64,000 bases of DNA from Sphingobacteriales bacterium (GTDB lineage Bacteria > Bacteroidota > Bacteroidia > Chitinophagales > JADIYW01), in contig JADJYT010000007.1 of the NCBI GenBank assembly GCA_016719635.1, forward strand, positions 186,001 through 250,000, given 5' to 3'. A model generated the notes under the pieces. That model did no database searches. It saw nothing but the letters and a program-made list of their open reading frames with translations, and was not told the DNA's origin. Shown piece after piece: positions 54,110 through 61,882 of this stretch (positions are counted from its first letter, which is position 1; each line of letters opens with the position of its first letter). Made by a program: the position numbers and the translations under genes.

Positions 54110-55189
54110 ATGAATCATACAGAATTAAAAAAAGCAGTCTATAAAATAAATACCGCCAGTGGCAGCGGTTCCGGTTTTTACCTGAAATCCCAGAATATCT
54201 TTGTCACCAATTATCATGTGGTGGAAGGCAATAAAAAAGTGTCCATAGAAGATCAGCGGCAGGACAGATATATCGCCGATGTCGTGTATGTGAATCCTGA
54301 AGCGGATATTGCATTTTTGAGTTGTCATTCACATACGCCGTCTGTAGATGTTCCATTCGATAAGGTCGAGGAAGTGCACAGCAGGGACAAGGTTTTTGTA
54401 TTGGGCTATCCTTTTGGTATGCCCTATACGATTACGGAAGGCATCGTTTCAAATGAGAATCAATTACTGGACGGACAACGATATATACAGACAGATGCGG
54501 CTGTCAACCCCGGTAACAGCGGCGGGCCGGTGGTCAATGCCAATGGGTTATTGGTAGGCCTGACTACGGCAAAATTTACCGATGCGGATAATGTCGGGTT
54601 TGCCATCCCGGCCAGGACTGTACGTGAAGAGCTGGATGCTTTTGCACAAAACCCGCCTTGTCAGTATTCCATCAAATGTCATTCCTGCAAGGCGATGATC
54701 TGTGAGAAAACGGACTATTGTCCGAATTGCGGAGCCGATATTGATGAAAAGATATTTGATGATAAGGAAATCAGCAAGCTGTCCCAATATGTGGAGGATG
54801 CCATTAAAGCAATGGGCATTGACCCGATATTGACTCGAAGCGGCATGGAATACTGGGAGTTCCATCATGGCAGTGCGCTGGTCCGCATTTTTGTCTTTGA
54901 CAAAAACTATTTGTATGCTACGTCCCCCTTGAATAAACTGCCTGCAAATAACCTCGAATCTTTCTTGAAATATACCTTGAGCAATCCGGTTCCGCCTTTC
55001 CATCTTGGAATTTATCAGCATCATATTTATCTGTCCTATAGGGTCCGTATGAGTGATATTTTTTCAGACAGAGGGGAATCTATCAAACAAAACCTGAGCG
55101 ATCTGATTGTAAAAGCCAATGAGATGGATGACTATTTTGTGCAGGCGTTCGGCTGTGAGAAAACAAATTATTCAAAACCGGATGATTAA
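54110..55189 (+). CDS. cytoplasmic trypsin-like (HtrA-type) protease with zinc ribbon and YbjN-like domain
   Basis: A 359-residue serine protease with an unusual build. Residues 8-180 are a trypsin-like domain with the complete triad: H36 in TNYHVVEG, D66 in PEADIAFL, S137 in NPGNSGGP. There is no signal peptide, and no PDZ domain follows. Instead there is a zinc ribbon (C190, C193, C204, C207) and then a YbjN-like domain (about 220-345). The enzyme should act in the cytoplasm. The upstream partner has a similar domain, which suggests hetero-complex formation. A 44-bp palindromic terminator ends the unit. The substrate is unknown. Confidence 0.87.
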   Translation: MNHTELKKAVYKINTASGSGSGFYLKSQNIFVTNYHVVEGNKKVSIEDQRQDRYIADVVYVNPEADIAFLSCHSHTPSVDVPFDKVEEVHSRDKVFVLGYPFGMPYTITEGIVSNENQLLDGQRYIQTDAAVNPGNSGGPVVNANGLLVGLTTAKFTDADNVGFAIPARTVREELDAFAQNPPCQYSIKCHSCKAMICEKTDYCPNCGADIDEKIFDDKEISKLSQYVEDAIKAMGIDPILTRSGMEYWEFHHGSALVRIFVFDKNYLYATSPLNKLPANNLESFLKYTLSNPVPPFHLGIYQHHIYLSYRVRMSDIFSDRGESIKQNLSDLIVKANEMDDYFVQAFGCEKTNYSKPDD

Positions 55190-55198
55190 CCCTGCAGT

Positions 55199-55242
55199 TA
55201 AAAACAAGAAGGCCAACCGATCGGTTGGCCTTCTTGTTTTTA
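55199..55242. terminator. 44-bp perfect palindrome, bidirectional terminator
   Basis: Arms of 22 bp pair without mismatch about the centre 55220/55221 (core AAGGCCAACCGATCGG). Each ends in an A or T run, so it can terminate the protease transcript on the plus strand and the T9SS-tail gene transcript on the minus strand. Confidence 0.9.
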
Positions 55243-55252
55243 TGCTTTATAA

Positions 55253-55624
55253 TTATTTTACTGTAATCCTTCCGGTGCTGATAACTTTTTCATCCACCTT
55301 TAACTGAAAGAAATAGATACCTGAACTTTTGAAAATGTCACGGGTGATTTTTTGTTCGTAGTCTTTCACCTGACTGATTTTAAACACCTCACTTCCTACA
55401 ATATTGTAAAAGACAACACTCACCTTGCTGAACTGCAAATCAACCTCTTCACTGATTTTGATATTCGCTTCCGATGTCATCGGATTCGGATACAACTTAA
55501 TGACTTCTTTGTCTCCGAATCTGGTATCTGTGCTGCTTAATTCAAAGACGGATGCCCGGGATAGCTGAGGTGAAATAAATATTGCTGTAAACAATAAAAG
55601 CAGTAGTGTAAACGTTTTACGCAT
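55253..55624 (-). CDS. minimal T9SS-tail protein (signal peptide plus sorting domain)
   Basis: A protein of 123 residues. A signal peptide (about 1-25, MRKTFTLLLLLFTAIFIS) is followed by a short linker and a type A T9SS C-terminal sorting domain starting at KLYPNPMTSEANIKI and ending GRITVK. There is almost no passenger: fewer than 20 residues lie between signal and tail. I start at ATG 55624, since the frame upstream to 55681 lacks signal-peptide character. It could be a decayed cargo gene that lost its passenger or a true small surface protein. A bidirectional terminator stands beyond the stop. Confidence 0.78.
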   Translation of the reverse strand: MRKTFTLLLLLFTAIFISPQLSRASVFELSSTDTRFGDKEVIKLYPNPMTSEANIKISEEVDLQFSKVSVVFYNIVGSEVFKISQVKDYEQKITRDIFKSSGIYFFQLKVDEKVISTGRITVK

Positions 55625-55725
55625 GAGTTGGGGTTTATTATTTGCGGTAAGAAACATATACTGAGATTCAAATATAGTCAATCATCCGCTAAAAGTCAAT
55701 AAATATGCCAATAATTTTTGATCAG

Positions 55726-56271
55726 CTAATTAATAGAATCCACCAACTCCTGTAAGTTGGATAGCTGCACATCAATAAGTTCAGACTTTTTATAATCTCC
55801 TGATAAATAAACAGTTGTCATCCCGGTGGACTTTCCAAACTGCATATCAGACAGTTTATCACCCACCATTACGGATTTTACAAAATCAATTTCCGGAAAA
55901 TCTTTTTGGGCTAAGAAAGCCATCCCGTTGTTAGGTTTGCGTAATATATTCTCGGCAGAGGCCAAATCCGGTGCAAAATATACGGCATCAATTCTTCCGC
56001 CGTTCAGTTCTATCATGTTCATCATATTCTGATGTATTTCCCGTAATTCATCTTCCGTTATCAATCCTTTGGCGATGGATTGCTGGTTGGTAACCACTAT
56101 AATGCGCGTAAATAATTTGGACAGTTTCGGCATCGATTCCAGTACGCCCGGCAGAAACTCAAATTGCTCCCAATTCAGCACATACCCGCCGTCCATATTT
56201 TTATTGATGACGCCATCCCGGTCGAGAAACAGTGTCCAGGATTCGTCTATATGGATTTGAGTGTTTTTCAT
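55726..56271 (-). CDS. heptose bisphosphate phosphatase-like HAD enzyme (GmhB-like)
   Basis: A HAD-IIIA phosphatase of 181 residues, expected to remove the C7 phosphate of heptose 1,7-bisphosphate. The nucleophile motif is FLDRDGVIN (D17, D19), followed by VVTNQQSIAKG, and VMVGDKLSDMQFGK supplies the last aspartates. The zinc-binding Cys/His loop of classical GmhB is absent: the stretch normally reading CPH...CxCRKP is APD...ILRKP. The active site is intact, so activity is still likely. Its start overlaps the last base of the HddC-like stop region, in a tight gmhA/hddC/gmhB order. Confidence 0.85.
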   Translation of the reverse strand: MKNTQIHIDESWTLFLDRDGVINKNMDGGYVLNWEQFEFLPGVLESMPKLSKLFTRIIVVTNQQSIAKGLITEDELREIHQNMMNMIELNGGRIDAVYFAPDLASAENILRKPNNGMAFLAQKDFPEIDFVKSVMVGDKLSDMQFGKSTGMTTVYLSGDYKKSELIDVQLSNLQELVDSIN

Positions 56272-56963
56272 CAGTGAAAATCCTTTTGTGCTTTGGCGTA
56301 ATCTTCCGGAATGCCGATATCGATGAAATAATTATCAAACGCAATTCCCTGTATGGTCAAGTCATTCAGGTGTTTTTCCAAAATGTCTTTTTCAAAAGAA
56401 AACTTTTTACCCGTCCCTATCCTGTCAAACAATGATTTCCTGAAATAATATATGCCACCGTTTATCAAACCATGTTCACACGGTTTCTTTTCGTTAAACG
56501 CAATAACCCTGTTTGCTTCATTGAGTTCCACCGTGCCATATCTGTCAAACCGAAACATCGGTTTCAGTGCTATGGTAATATCTGAGGTGCTGTTTTTTAA
56601 TCTGGATAATTCAATATCAAAAAACGTATCCCCATTCAATATATACGCATCTTCATCCACCAGTTTTAAAGCATGTTTTATACCTCCGCCGGTTCCTAGC
56701 GGCTCCTGTTCTATGGCATATTGGATGTCCATATTCAAATACGAATCCTGAAAGTAATCCTGTATGACTTCCTTCAGATGCCCGACAGAAAGAACCACGT
56801 CGCGGATGCCCTGATGGTGTAATTCTTTAAACAGATAATGTAAGAAAGGTTTGCCATTGACAGGTGCCATAGGTTTAGGGACGTCTTTTACAACGGTACT
56901 TAGCCGGGTGCCGAAGCCTCCTGCAAGGATGATGGCCGGTGTGGTATGCTGGGTGGTTTTCAA
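56271..56963 (-). CDS. D-glycero-alpha-D-manno-heptose 1-phosphate guanylyltransferase-like (HddC-like) nucleotidyltransferase
   Basis: A sugar-nucleotide pyrophosphorylase of about 231 residues. It has the N-terminal signature AIILAGGFGTRL followed by VPKPMAPVNGKPF, and the metal-binding ILNGDTFFD. In context it would activate heptose 1-phosphate with GTP. The start is uncertain: the frame is open to 57038, inside the 3' end of gmhA, but the family begins only a few residues before the GG motif. I therefore prefer the TTG at 56963, 18 bp after the gmhA stop. It lies between the GmhA and GmhB genes. Confidence 0.85.
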   Translation of the reverse strand: MKTTQHTTPAIILAGGFGTRLSTVVKDVPKPMAPVNGKPFLHYLFKELHHQGIRDVVLSVGHLKEVIQDYFQDSYLNMDIQYAIEQEPLGTGGGIKHALKLVDEDAYILNGDTFFDIELSRLKNSTSDITIALKPMFRFDRYGTVELNEANRVIAFNEKKPCEHGLINGGIYYFRKSLFDRIGTGKKFSFEKDILEKHLNDLTIQGIAFDNYFIDIGIPEDYAKAQKDFH

Positions 56964-56980
56964 GTCTTTTCGGGTGATGG

Positions 56981-57553
56981 CTAAAATAATTTCTCTTCCA
57001 CCAGCTGGCAGATGATATGCCCTACGGTGATATGGCATTCCTGAATTCTCGGCGTGTCACTAGAAGGAATGTTAATCAGGTAATCACAGAATTCTTTCAT
57101 CTTGCCGCCGGTTTCACCGGTAAATCCGATGATAATCATTCCGCGTTCTCTGGCTACCTTGAAGGCTTCCACGATATTGCCCGAATTGCCGGAGGTGGAT
57201 AAACCAATCAACACGTCGCCCTTTCTTCCCTTCGCTTTTACGAGGCGCGCAAAAACTTCATTATAGCTGTAGTCATTGGCTACGGCTGTCAGGTAGGAGG
57301 TATTGACATGCAAAGCTTCGGCATACAAGGGTTCTCTGTCGGTATAAAATCTTCCGGAAAATTCAGCGGCCAGATGCTGGGCATCAGCCGCGGAACCGCC
57401 ATTGCCGCAGAACAAAACTTTACCGTCGTGCTTAAAGCAGGCGACAATGCTGTTGGAAACGTCTTCTATGGTTTGTATTAGTTTTCCATCTTCCGCCACT
57501 TGCTGCTTTACGGCAATGGAAGCTTTCAGGATGGCTTCAATCTGTTGTTTCAT
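56981..57553 (-). CDS. gmhA: sedoheptulose 7-phosphate isomerase
   Basis: A SIS-fold isomerase of 190 residues that turns sedoheptulose 7-phosphate into D-glycero-D-manno-heptose 7-phosphate, the entry to all heptose sugars. The family core FCGNGGSAADAQHLAAEFSG lies at about 49-67, TSYLTAVANDYSYNEVF and LSTSGNSGNIVEAF follow, and the C-terminal ECHITVGHIICQLVE carries conserved residues. It heads the set gmhA/HddC-like/GmhB-like. A -7-like box with 4-nt spacing is directly upstream. Confidence 0.95.
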   Translation of the reverse strand: MKQQIEAILKASIAVKQQVAEDGKLIQTIEDVSNSIVACFKHDGKVLFCGNGGSAADAQHLAAEFSGRFYTDREPLYAEALHVNTSYLTAVANDYSYNEVFARLVKAKGRKGDVLIGLSTSGNSGNIVEAFKVARERGMIIIGFTGETGGKMKEFCDYLINIPSSDTPRIQECHITVGHIICQLVEEKLF

Positions 57554-57557
57554 GCGG

Positions 57558-57565
57558 TAAATATA
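57558..57565 (-). promoter_or_regulatory. -7-like element (TATATTTA) 4 nt before gmhA
   Basis: Seven of eight positions match TAnnTTTG on the minus strand, ending 4 nt before the gmhA ATG at 57553. Confidence 0.35.
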
Positions 57566-57617
57566 GTGAATATGTCAATAGTGATGGGCAATTCATAAAT
57601 TGTTTTTATCTTGTTTT

Positions 57618-58271
57618 ATGGGCTTCCTCGAATTAGATACATCTAAAAGAATCATCCGGATTTCGTCCGCCATTATTTCCTATGGCAATGCCGCGGATTA
57701 TGCCCTCACCAAACAGATATCGGATGAAATCGAAATGATGTGGAATGAACCGGAAGGTATCGTGCTGCTGGGAAACAGATGGTTTCAGGTGCAGTTTCGT
57801 ATCACCCCGCAGTACAATCACCTGATACGGGAAAACAGTATCCGGGAAAATAAGAATCCCGGGAACAATTATATCCGCATCGAAGCATTCGCCCGGCTGA
57901 ATGTTTCCTGTGTGGATGCGGTGGGCAGCAATTCCGGCTATTTTAAGCTGGATAATTTGTATCCGGGCTCCACCACAGCCGCCCATGAATATGGCCATTC
58001 GTTAGGCCTAGACCATCCGTCGGATTTAAATCTGACAGGAAAGGGCGTACCGGGCATCATGTATCCGAGAGGGACGCTGGTGGATCCGGAATTTCAATAC
58101 AACCCATTGGCAAAACCTGCTGAAGACGGCGGAACACTGAATCCGATTTACCGAAAAGTGAAACAGGAAGATATCGAACATTTACAGTTAGACAGGCTAC
58201 TGACAAAAAATATTTTTATTGTCGGCAGGTTTACCAATAGGTATCATGAAGAGCAGGTGAAAGGAGTTTAA
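57618..58271 (+). CDS. metzincin-type zinc metallopeptidase without signal peptide
   Basis: A 217-residue protein with the elongated zinc motif HEYGHSLGLDH (HExxHxxGxxH) and, after a short loop, the Met-turn GIMYPRG. Together these are diagnostic of metzincins such as M10/matrixin-like peptidases. The N-terminal part (FLELDTSKRIIRISSAIISYG) is a beta-rich segment, not a signal peptide or a recognisable cysteine-switch prodomain. I use ATG 57618; the in-frame TTG at 57600 adds six residues. If truly unexported, it is a cytoplasmic metzincin, which is rare. Its stop is 3 bp inside the convergent nucleotidyltransferase pseudogene. Confidence 0.82.
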   Translation: MGFLELDTSKRIIRISSAIISYGNAADYALTKQISDEIEMMWNEPEGIVLLGNRWFQVQFRITPQYNHLIRENSIRENKNPGNNYIRIEAFARLNVSCVDAVGSNSGYFKLDNLYPGSTTAAHEYGHSLGLDHPSDLNLTGKGVPGIMYPRGTLVDPEFQYNPLAKPAEDGGTLNPIYRKVKQEDIEHLQLDRLLTKNIFIVGRFTNRYHEEQVKGV

Positions 58272-58724
58272 GATTTATTTTCTAATTGCTCAATATCATC
58301 CAGATCTTTGTATCTGCCGGCAGCCTTCCTGGACTCAATTAGATGTTTGTAATGAATAACCCTGACGGGAATGTCACCTATTTCATGAATTTCAGATTTA
58401 TCATAAGCTTCATCAAAGACGACTCCTTTTAAATCTGTTAAGATGTTAATTCTGACGGGAATTCTTCCAAAAGAAAATACGTCTGATTCATTAGACAGGA
58501 AGTTTTGTTCAGTCATATCAAATGTAGACATCCCAAAATCAATAAAGGCTTTGCAAATTCGGTTATAGTTAGAATTTGTTTTTTCAACCCAAAGGTCTAT
58601 ATCTCCGGTTGTTCTGCTATAACCATGAATAATGACAGAATATCCGACTGCAAGGATATATTTTACAACAATTGTTAAATGCTCTAAGGAAATCCTGAAA
58701 GTCTTTGTTGAATATATTATTCAT
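58268..58724 (-). pseudogene. frameshifted nucleotidyltransferase (MNT/AbiEii-like)
   Basis: From the ATG at 58724 the frame reads MNNIFNKDFQDFLRAFNN and then breaks: one extra T at 58670 shifts it to a stop. Skipping that base restores a continuous protein with VVKYILAVGYSVIIHGYSRT and TTGDIDLWVE, the glycine-x-DxD motif of MNT-type nucleotidyltransferases, through to the stop at 58268 (about 150 residues in all). The upstream gene's stop overlaps the ATG by one base (TAATG), typical of an operon pair. The frameshift could be real decay, a sequencing error in this AT-rich stretch, or programmed. The family has antitoxin-linked and toxin members. Confidence 0.72.
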
Positions 58725-58921
58725 TACTTTCTTTTAATCCTGAGAAAGAAAGTCTTATCCATCCTGGGCGGGTGATTGATGTCAAAATTATAGGCGGCGG
58801 CATTAAGGTAATAAGCCAAAGCCAGGCGTTCATTAACGGTCATATTCTTATGATGTCGGGCATAATCTGCAGCGTCTTTGAAAGATTGCTTTGCAAAGGA
58901 ATTCCTGTCTAGCTTAAACAT
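58724..58921 (-). CDS. small conserved partner of the nucleotidyltransferase
   Basis: A basic protein of 65 residues (MFKLDRNSFAKQSFKDAADY ... NHPPRMDKTFFLRIKRK) with two helices and a conserved-looking ending PPRMDKTFF. Small proteins of this type sit before nucleotidyltransferase genes in many Bacteroidota. Its stop overlaps the nucleotidyltransferase start by one base, as in toxin-antitoxin pairs, but no toxin activity can be read from sequence. I start at ATG 58921; a TTG at 58936 would add five residues. It lies 3 bp after the hflX stop is read from the other end (same strand, downstream of hflX). Confidence 0.65.
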   Translation of the reverse strand: MFKLDRNSFAKQSFKDAADYARHHKNMTVNERLALAYYLNAAAYNFDINHPPRMDKTFFLRIKRK

Positions 58922-58939
58922 ACTTAAAAATAACAAAAA

Positions 58940-60124
58940 TTATCCGTAAAAACTACTTTTATACGGATAGCGTTTGTGGTACATATCCTGCACCATCAGA
59001 ATCATCGTATTGCGCAGTTCGTCTATATTTTCCTTGTTGGTGGCGGAAATAAACACACAGTTGCAGTTCATCCAGGAGCGCATATTCTTTTCAAACTCTT
59101 CCGATAATTCCTTTTTGATTTCTTCCGGCAGGAACTTGTCAAAATATTTTTCCCGGTACAGGTCCATCTTGTTAAATACTATCAGCCTTGGCTGTTGGGT
59201 GACGCTCAGGTCGGAGAGGGTTTCATTCACCACGTTGATATGATCCCGGAAGTTTTCGTGCGAAGCATCCACCACATGAACAATGATGTCTGATTCTTTC
59301 GCTTCGTCTAGGGTGGATTTAAAACTTTCAATCAGGTTGTGCGGCAGTTTGCGGATAAACCCCACCGTGTCGCTCAGTAAAAAAGCGATATTGTCAATCA
59401 CCACTTTTCGGACCGTGGTATCGAGAGTGGCAAACAGTTTATTTTCTGCCAGCACCTCGCTTTTACTCAGCAGATTCATGATGGTGGATTTGCCTACGTT
59501 CGTATATCCGACCAGTGCCACCCGTATCAGTTCGCCCCTGGTTTTTCTGCGGGTTTGCTCCTGTTTGTCGAGAATGAGGAGTTCCTGTTTCAGTCGCGCG
59601 ATCTTGTCGTTGATGACCCGTCTGTCCGTTTCAATCTCTTTTTCACCCGGTCCGCGCATCCCGATACCACCCCGCTGCCGCTCCAGGTGCGTCCACAAAC
59701 CCTTCAAACGGGGTAATAAATATTGCAACTGGGCCAGTTCCACCTGCGAGCGGGCCTGTGCCGTTTGCGCACGCATGGCGAAGATATCAAGGATAAGGCT
59801 GGTTCTGTCTAAAATCTTGCACTTCAATTCTTCTTCGAGGTTGCGTTGCTGTGCAGGAGAGATCTCATCATCAATGATGACGGTATTGATATCCGCAAAC
59901 TCTTTGTAGGTCTTGATTTCTTCCAGTTTCCCGGATCCGACAAAATAACGGGTGTCAGGGTGTTTGAGCTTCTGGGTGAATTTCTTCACCGTCACCGCAC
60001 CGGCGGTTTCTGCCAGAAATGCCAGTTCTTCCAAATATTCATCAACCTGTTCGGCAGTTTGATTATCTCGGATGATGCCGACCAGTACGGCGCGTTCTTC
60101 TATATGCGGATTAACTTCAATCAT
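58940..60124 (-). CDS. hflX: GTPase HflX
   Basis: A ribosome-associated GTPase that rescues or splits stalled ribosomes, 394 residues. The N-terminal HflX domain ends with the family's glycine-rich segment GGIGMRGPGEKEIETDRR (core RGPGEKEIE). The G-domain follows with P-loop GYTNVGKS, DTVGF (G3), NKMD (G4) and SATN (G5). The usual helical linker between the domains is present. An exact -7 element stands 30 nt upstream, and the small protein/nucleotidyltransferase pair follows. Confidence 0.95.
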   Translation of the reverse strand: MIEVNPHIEERAVLVGIIRDNQTAEQVDEYLEELAFLAETAGAVTVKKFTQKLKHPDTRYFVGSGKLEEIKTYKEFADINTVIIDDEISPAQQRNLEEELKCKILDRTSLILDIFAMRAQTAQARSQVELAQLQYLLPRLKGLWTHLERQRGGIGMRGPGEKEIETDRRVINDKIARLKQELLILDKQEQTRRKTRGELIRVALVGYTNVGKSTIMNLLSKSEVLAENKLFATLDTTVRKVVIDNIAFLLSDTVGFIRKLPHNLIESFKSTLDEAKESDIIVHVVDASHENFRDHINVVNETLSDLSVTQQPRLIVFNKMDLYREKYFDKFLPEEIKKELSEEFEKNMRSWMNCNCVFISATNKENIDELRNTMILMVQDMYHKRYPYKSSFYG

Positions 60125-60154
60125 TATTTATTGTCAACTATGCGGGCTGAAGTG

Positions 60155-60162
60155 CAAAGATA
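60155..60162 (-). promoter_or_regulatory. -7 promoter element (TATCTTTG) for hflX
   Basis: An exact TAnnTTTG match on the minus strand, 30 nt before the hflX ATG. Confidence 0.45.
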
Positions 60163-60266
60163 TAAAATAAAAATGGTCAGCTGCTTTTGGCATGCCGGCC
60201 AGATATATGGAATTATACCAAAGTGACATTATGATTATATCCACAAAAAAAATAATCATTTTTCTA

Positions 60267-60439
60267 AACACACAGGCACATAGGTTTTAGATGCTAAAAA
60301 AAAAAAGACAGTAGAATTTGTTCTGGAAATAATAGAAAAACATAGGTGTACGTTTTGCGTACACCTATGTGTACTTTAACATACCTAGTATATACTACAG
60401 AACGCATTGCTGTATAAATTTTCTATGTGCCTATGTGTT
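60267..60439. mobile_element. MITE-like element with nested inverted repeats
   Basis: Terminal inverted repeats of 17 bp (60267-60283 and 60423-60439, AACACACAGGCACATAG and its complement with one mismatch) enclose about 140 bp. Inside is a perfect 13-bp inverted repeat (60340-60352 with 60358-60370, starting ACATAGGTGTACG) with a 5-nt loop that shares the CATAGG word with the ends. No coding region is present. The flanks show no clear target-site duplication. This is the only content of the 350-bp gap apart from the hflX promoter. Confidence 0.6.
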
Positions 60440-60473
60440 ATAAAATTAGTCTATTTTGTAATTCAAGTTGGAA

Positions 60474-60878
60474 TTACAGGTGCTTAATCTTGAAATTCCG
60501 GATAGCCGTGCTGTCATTTTCGCTGTGGTCTTCTGCATGTATCGTGATTCTGTAATCAACGGTACCTACAACTACCGGAAGCTTAAATTTCTCGCTGATA
60601 TTGAGGGAATTCACTTCCTGGTGTGATTCAGGTATGTATAGCAAGGTATCACTACCATCCGGTTTTGAAATCAGTAATGAGTACGCATGTAAATCCTCAT
60701 CCGTAATGACAGCCGTTACAGTTGAAGAATCAATAGCAGTCATTTGCATGATTTCCTCATTTTCCGCAGGAGATGAGATGGTAATGGAAGGAGGTGTAAT
60801 GTCTTCAGCAGCTTTCTTGCAGCTGGAAATGTTGAACGCTGTCAGAGTGATTAAAAATGGAATGATTGTTTTACGCAT
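60474..60878 (-). CDS. lipoprotein with Ig-like (DUF4625-like) domain
   Basis: A 134-residue lipoprotein. The signal ends with a lipobox-like FNISSCKK (cysteine about residue 20). A single beta-sandwich domain follows, starting DITPPSITISSPAENEEI, with ITDEDLHAYSLLI and DYRITIHAEDHSEND. This is the pattern of Bacteroidota DUF4625/Ig-like lipoproteins, probably anchored at the outer membrane. It is 23 bp downstream of a beta-barrel gene on the same strand. The function is unknown; DUF4625 lipoproteins often accompany metal or heme uptake genes, which fits weakly here. Confidence 0.75.
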   Translation of the reverse strand: MRKTIIPFLITLTAFNISSCKKAAEDITPPSITISSPAENEEIMQMTAIDSSTVTAVITDEDLHAYSLLISKPDGSDTLLYIPESHQEVNSLNISEKFKLPVVVGTVDYRITIHAEDHSENDSTAIRNFKIKHL

Positions 60879-60901
60879 GTTTGTTGATTTTTAAAGTGTG
60901 A

Positions 60902-61852
60902 TTAGTTTTTAGGAATGGAAAGATTTGTTTCATTTATTTTCTTTGATTTCTTTTGCGGCAACTGATATTTCAGCAGACAATTGAATCCGGAGAGTTGCAG
61001 AATGTTTCCATCTGATGTTTTTTGAGCGAGCGGATGGGTGGCGCTTGCGGAGAACGTAATGTCCCTGACCGTAAATTGTAACCCGTAATTGAGTGCCAGG
61101 TTCCATGCCCCCAACTTTTTCTGTAAAATGTTATTGCGGATATTTTTATCCTGTACATTTACACCTAATCCTACGGATGGAATCAAAATAAAGTGCTTCA
61201 CATAGGCGGAGTAATTGGCAGAAACCTGATAGCTGTATTGATTGCCATAGGTCACCTGTTGTTTATTTTTGAGGTTAATTTTAATCAGTACATTATTTAC
61301 CAACCCCCAGTTCTTGACACTCAGGCTATAGGCAGAAGAGAACAGGAATCCCACGGCTTGTGTGCCGAAGTTGAAGTCCTGCAATAACAAGTTTTCAGAT
61401 ACTTTCTTATTGCCTGTTGGAAAACTCAGACCAAATCCTGCGTTTATTAAGTGCCCTGCCTTTCTGGAAAATGGGGGGCGTTGCCATACCCGGAAGTTGG
61501 AGAGCAGGATAAAATCACCTATTCCGGCTTTCTTTTCTTGTAATTTCGGTGTATTGGCATCTAATTTCAGGTAATCATTTATAATCCATAAAACCGGTAA
61601 AGAGGCTCTTAAATCCACCCATCTGGCGGGGGCATAGGACACATAAAAATTTTGTGTGACAATCTGAGTTCGTTTTGCATTAAAATCTGAAGCCAGATGT
61701 TTGTAATTTCTGTATTGCACGGATGTACCTATTGAATTTTGCGGTTGTAATGAAAGTACATCCGCATTCAGGACGGTGGGTGAACATCCGCAGAAATCAC
61801 ACGCATACAGGCTGTTTATACAGCACATGGCGGCTAATAGATACTTATACAT
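60902..61852 (-). CDS. outer-membrane beta-barrel (transporter-like) protein with CDFCGC start
   Basis: A 316-residue protein. A short signal peptide (about 1-17) is followed directly by CDFCGCSPTVL, a Cys-rich mature N-terminus that could bind metal or be lipid-modified. The remainder alternates amphipathic strands typical of an outer-membrane barrel (SIGTSVQYRNYKHL, NAGFGLSFPTGNKKVS, YSYQVSANYSAYVKHF), similar to the transporter/MetA-pathway barrels. The tail is basic. It sits between a lipoprotein gene and a small CxxC-rich protein gene on the same strand. Function is unknown. Confidence 0.78.
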   Translation of the reverse strand: MYKYLLAAMCCINSLYACDFCGCSPTVLNADVLSLQPQNSIGTSVQYRNYKHLASDFNAKRTQIVTQNFYVSYAPARWVDLRASLPVLWIINDYLKLDANTPKLQEKKAGIGDFILLSNFRVWQRPPFSRKAGHLINAGFGLSFPTGNKKVSENLLLQDFNFGTQAVGFLFSSAYSLSVKNWGLVNNVLIKINLKNKQQVTYGNQYSYQVSANYSAYVKHFILIPSVGLGVNVQDKNIRNNILQKKLGAWNLALNYGLQFTVRDITFSASATHPLAQKTSDGNILQLSGFNCLLKYQLPQKKSKKINETNLSIPKN

Positions 61853-61882
61853 GATAGTAGTTGTTTTAGGTGTAAAAATAAT

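Noticed and set aside
56964..57038. N-terminal extension of the HddC-like gene
   Set aside because: It overlaps the 3' end of gmhA in another frame, and the family begins near the AIILAGG motif; a TTG at 56963 fits better.
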